Positions 21,666 through 23,139 of a stretch of 23,139 nt of DNA are shown here, one piece after another. The notes under the pieces are model-generated. The model was not told where the DNA came from and searched no databases. It was given only the letters and a program-made list of their open reading frames with translations. Source of the stretch: Bacillota bacterium. Its GTDB lineage: Bacteria > Bacillota > Desulfotomaculia > Desulfotomaculales > JAJYZD01. Positions within the stretch are counted from its first letter, which is position 1. Each line of letters starts with the position of its first letter. The DNA lies in assembly GCA_021800315.1 (NCBI GenBank), contig JAJYZD010000020.1, positions 1 through 23,139 of the forward strand. The letters run 5' to 3'. Made by a program: the position numbers and the translations under genes.

Positions 21666-23000
21666 GTGGACCTACCGGAGCATGTGTGCGCGGTGCTGAA
21701 CACCCTTGAGGCCGGCGGACACCGGTCGTTCCTGGTCGGCGGCTGCGTGCGGGACATCCTGCTGGGCCGTCGGCCGCAGGACTGGGACATCACCACCTGC
21801 GCCCTGCCGGAGCGGGTCAGCCGGCTGTTCCCGGCGACCGTGCCGACGGGGGAGCGGTTCGGCACCGTTACCGTGCTGACCCCGGGCGGCCCGGTGGAGG
21901 TAACCACCATGCGCGGCGACGGGGTGTACCAGGACTGCCGCCGGCCGGACGGGGTCACGTTTTGCGACGACCTCCGGGAGGATGTCCGGCGCCGGGACTT
22001 CACCATCAACGGCCTGGCCATGGACTGCCGGGGGCAGGTGTTCGACCATGTGGACGGCGCCGGGGATCTCGGCCGGGGCATTATCCGTGCCATCGGCCGG
22101 CCCGGGGAAAGGTTCGCCGAGGACGGGCTGCGCCTGGCGAGAGCGGCCCGGCTGGCCGCCCAGCTCAATTTCGCCATCGAAGGGAACACCCGGGCCGCGG
22201 CCAGGCAATGCGCCCACCTGCTGGCCGGGGTTTCCCCGGAGCGCAAGCGCGACGAACTGGTCAAGATCCTGCTCTCCGACCGGCCCGCCTACGGGATGCG
22301 CCTCACCCTCGACCTGGGCCTGCTGCCGTACGTGCTACCCGCAATAATGCCTTGTGTCGGCTTCGACCAGCTAAACCCAAATCACCGCCTGGACGTCTTC
22401 GAACACACGCTGGCGGTGCTGGAGGAAACGCCCGGGAAGCTGTCCGTCCGCCTGGCGGCGCTGTTGCACGACGTCGGGAAGCCCGCCACCTTTACCATGG
22501 ACGAAAACGGCCGGGGCCATTTCTACCTGCATCACAAGGTAGGCGCGGATCTGGCCCGGCGCGCGCTTACCGACCTGCGCTTCGCCACCCGGACCGTGGA
22601 CACCGTGGCCACCCTCGTGTACTTCCACCTGTACCGCCACCGCCGCATTAAGCGGTCCACGGTCAAGCGCTTCATCACCGCCCTGGGCCGGGAAAACCTG
22701 CCCGACCTCTATGCGCTGCAACTGGCCGACACCGCCGGGAGGCCGGAGGCCCGGGCCCGGACCCTGGCCCTGTTTTCGCTTGTGGACGAAATCCTCCGCG
22801 CCAGGGAGCCGTTGGACCGCGGTGACCTGGCCGTCAACGGCCACGACCTCATGGCGGCCGGGATCCCGCCGGGCCGCGCAATGGGGAGAATTATCACGCG
22901 CTTGACGGAGATCGCCCTCCGGCACCCGATGTTCAACAGGCGGGAGATCCTGCTCGGCCTGGCCGGGAGAATGGCCGCAGGTGCCCAACCGGGTGAATGA
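21666..23000 (+). CDS. CCA tRNA nucleotidyltransferase / poly(A) polymerase family protein with HD domain
   Basis: The product has 444 residues. Head-domain motifs are GGCVRDILLG (residues 19-28) and DWDITT, the two catalytic aspartates. RRDFTINGLAMD and then EDGLRLARAARLAAQL form the neck that selects CTP and ATP. The C-terminal half has an HD phosphohydrolase domain with HRLDVFEHTLAVL and LLHDVGKP, as in bacterial CCA enzymes with associated phosphatase/phosphodiesterase activity. Bacterial enzymes split into CCA-adding, CC-adding and A-adding types, which this reading does not decide; that could be tested by whether a second paralogue exists. GTG 21666 follows AAGGGG by 8 nt and lies 4 nt after the preceding stop, so translation is probably coupled. 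Confidence 0.9.
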   Translation: MDLPEHVCAVLNTLEAGGHRSFLVGGCVRDILLGRRPQDWDITTCALPERVSRLFPATVPTGERFGTVTVLTPGGPVEVTTMRGDGVYQDCRRPDGVTFCDDLREDVRRRDFTINGLAMDCRGQVFDHVDGAGDLGRGIIRAIGRPGERFAEDGLRLARAARLAAQLNFAIEGNTRAAARQCAHLLAGVSPERKRDELVKILLSDRPAYGMRLTLDLGLLPYVLPAIMPCVGFDQLNPNHRLDVFEHTLAVLEETPGKLSVRLAALLHDVGKPATFTMDENGRGHFYLHHKVGADLARRALTDLRFATRTVDTVATLVYFHLYRHRRIKRSTVKRFITALGRENLPDLYALQLADTAGRPEARARTLALFSLVDEILRAREPLDRGDLAVNGHDLMAAGIPPGRAMGRIITRLTEIALRHPMFNRREILLGLAGRMAAGAQPGE

Positions 23001-23139
23001 TCCGTCCTGGCCGAAGACGGCCCCAATATTGTACCGTCTTCCGCCGGTCCTTACAACCGGAAGACAGGCGCGGTTGCGCCAAACGTCCGGAGCGTGTCCC
23101 GGAAAATCCGTAAACGGTGCGCGGTGTTGCTGATACCGG
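23001..23139. other. Non-coding end of window with two hairpins
   Basis: GGCCG/CGGCC (23009-23022, loop AAGA) lies just after the CCA enzyme stop. A bulged 10-bp stem follows at 23036-23065: GTCTTCC-GCC bulge-GGT, 7-nt loop, ACC-GGAAGAC. Neither has a T-tract. They may end the rightward transcript in a factor-dependent way. No gene is seen to position 23139. Confidence 0.4.

Noticed and set aside
20633..22264. Open frame of 543 codons on the minus strand, opposite the two nucleotidyltransferase genes
   Set aside because: It mirrors two clear genes with full motifs; its translation is low-complexity and arises from GC-rich codon bias on the opposite strand. The same applies to long antisense frames at 5925-7112, 10183-11358, 15250-16431, 2613-3380 and 13203-14138.
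23021..23060. Leftward TTGTAA-17-TACAAT promoter-like pair beyond the CCA enzyme
   Set aside because: It would only make antisense RNA into the CCA gene, the -35 is weak and it overlaps a hairpin; likely chance.

Overview
The window looks like a GC-rich, anaerobic, Clostridia-type (Peptococcaceae/Desulfotomaculum/Pelotomaculum-like) chromosome segment. Reasons: strong Shine-Dalgarno sites, frequent TTG/GTG starts, consensus sigma-A promoters, ferredoxin-type PreA, an HdrD-like iron-sulfur protein and acyl-CoA catabolism genes. The genus is inferred. I saw no rRNA, tRNA, CRISPR array or complete insertion sequence.

Layout. (1) 1-2400 is visibly AT-richer than the rest and carries leftward genes: a cut-off molybdenum-hydroxylase FAD subunit (1-473), a leader of about 350 nt with a consensus promoter, and a PreA-type dihydropyrimidine dehydrogenase (889-2052). 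(2) 2400-4300 holds a rightward DUF2889 protein, a small protein that is 21% methionine, and a patch of gene remnants. This patch also contains a 69-codon leftward ORF with an in-frame TGA after Gly-Cys, followed by a SECIS-like hairpin; it is either an unannotated selenoprotein or a decayed OsmC-type gene. (3) 4093-9097 is a leftward sulfur-handling gene cluster: ArsR-rhodanese fusion regulator, cysteine desulfurase, truncated DsrE-like gene, sulfide:quinone oxidoreductase, MFS transporter, then the possible selenoprotein. It has one clear promoter with an operator-like palindrome. (4) 9245-11764 is a leftward acyl-CoA ligase group with two uncharacterised genes. It diverges from a membrane-anchored HtrA protease (12004-13179) through face-to-face promoters sharing one palindrome. 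(5) 13299-14955 carries an HdrD-like iron-sulfur protein, a run of RNA hairpins, and a carboxymuconolactone-decarboxylase-family gene. A bidirectional terminator separates this from a leftward FmdB zinc-ribbon gene with a perfect consensus promoter. (6) 15358-19000 is a leftward acyl-CoA pathway operon: small carboxylase accessory subunit, biotin-dependent carboxyltransferase, enoyl-CoA hydratase and HMG-CoA lyase-like enzyme. The set fits the lower leucine/isovalerate route. (7) 19196-23000 runs rightward: glutamate decarboxylase broken by a 1-base deletion near its 3' end, a RlaP-type nucleotidyltransferase, and a CCA-adding enzyme/poly(A) polymerase with an HD domain.

How the genes work together. 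Regions 4-6 are consistent with activation and beta-oxidation-like breakdown of a branched acid, with the HdrD-like protein as a possible electron acceptor. Region 3 links sulfide oxidation, sulfur mobilisation from cysteine and sulfane-sulfur sensing. The most novel candidates are the hidden Sec/OsmC-like ORF with its hairpin, the structured leader at 14461-14631 that buries a ribosome-binding site, and the Met-rich protein.
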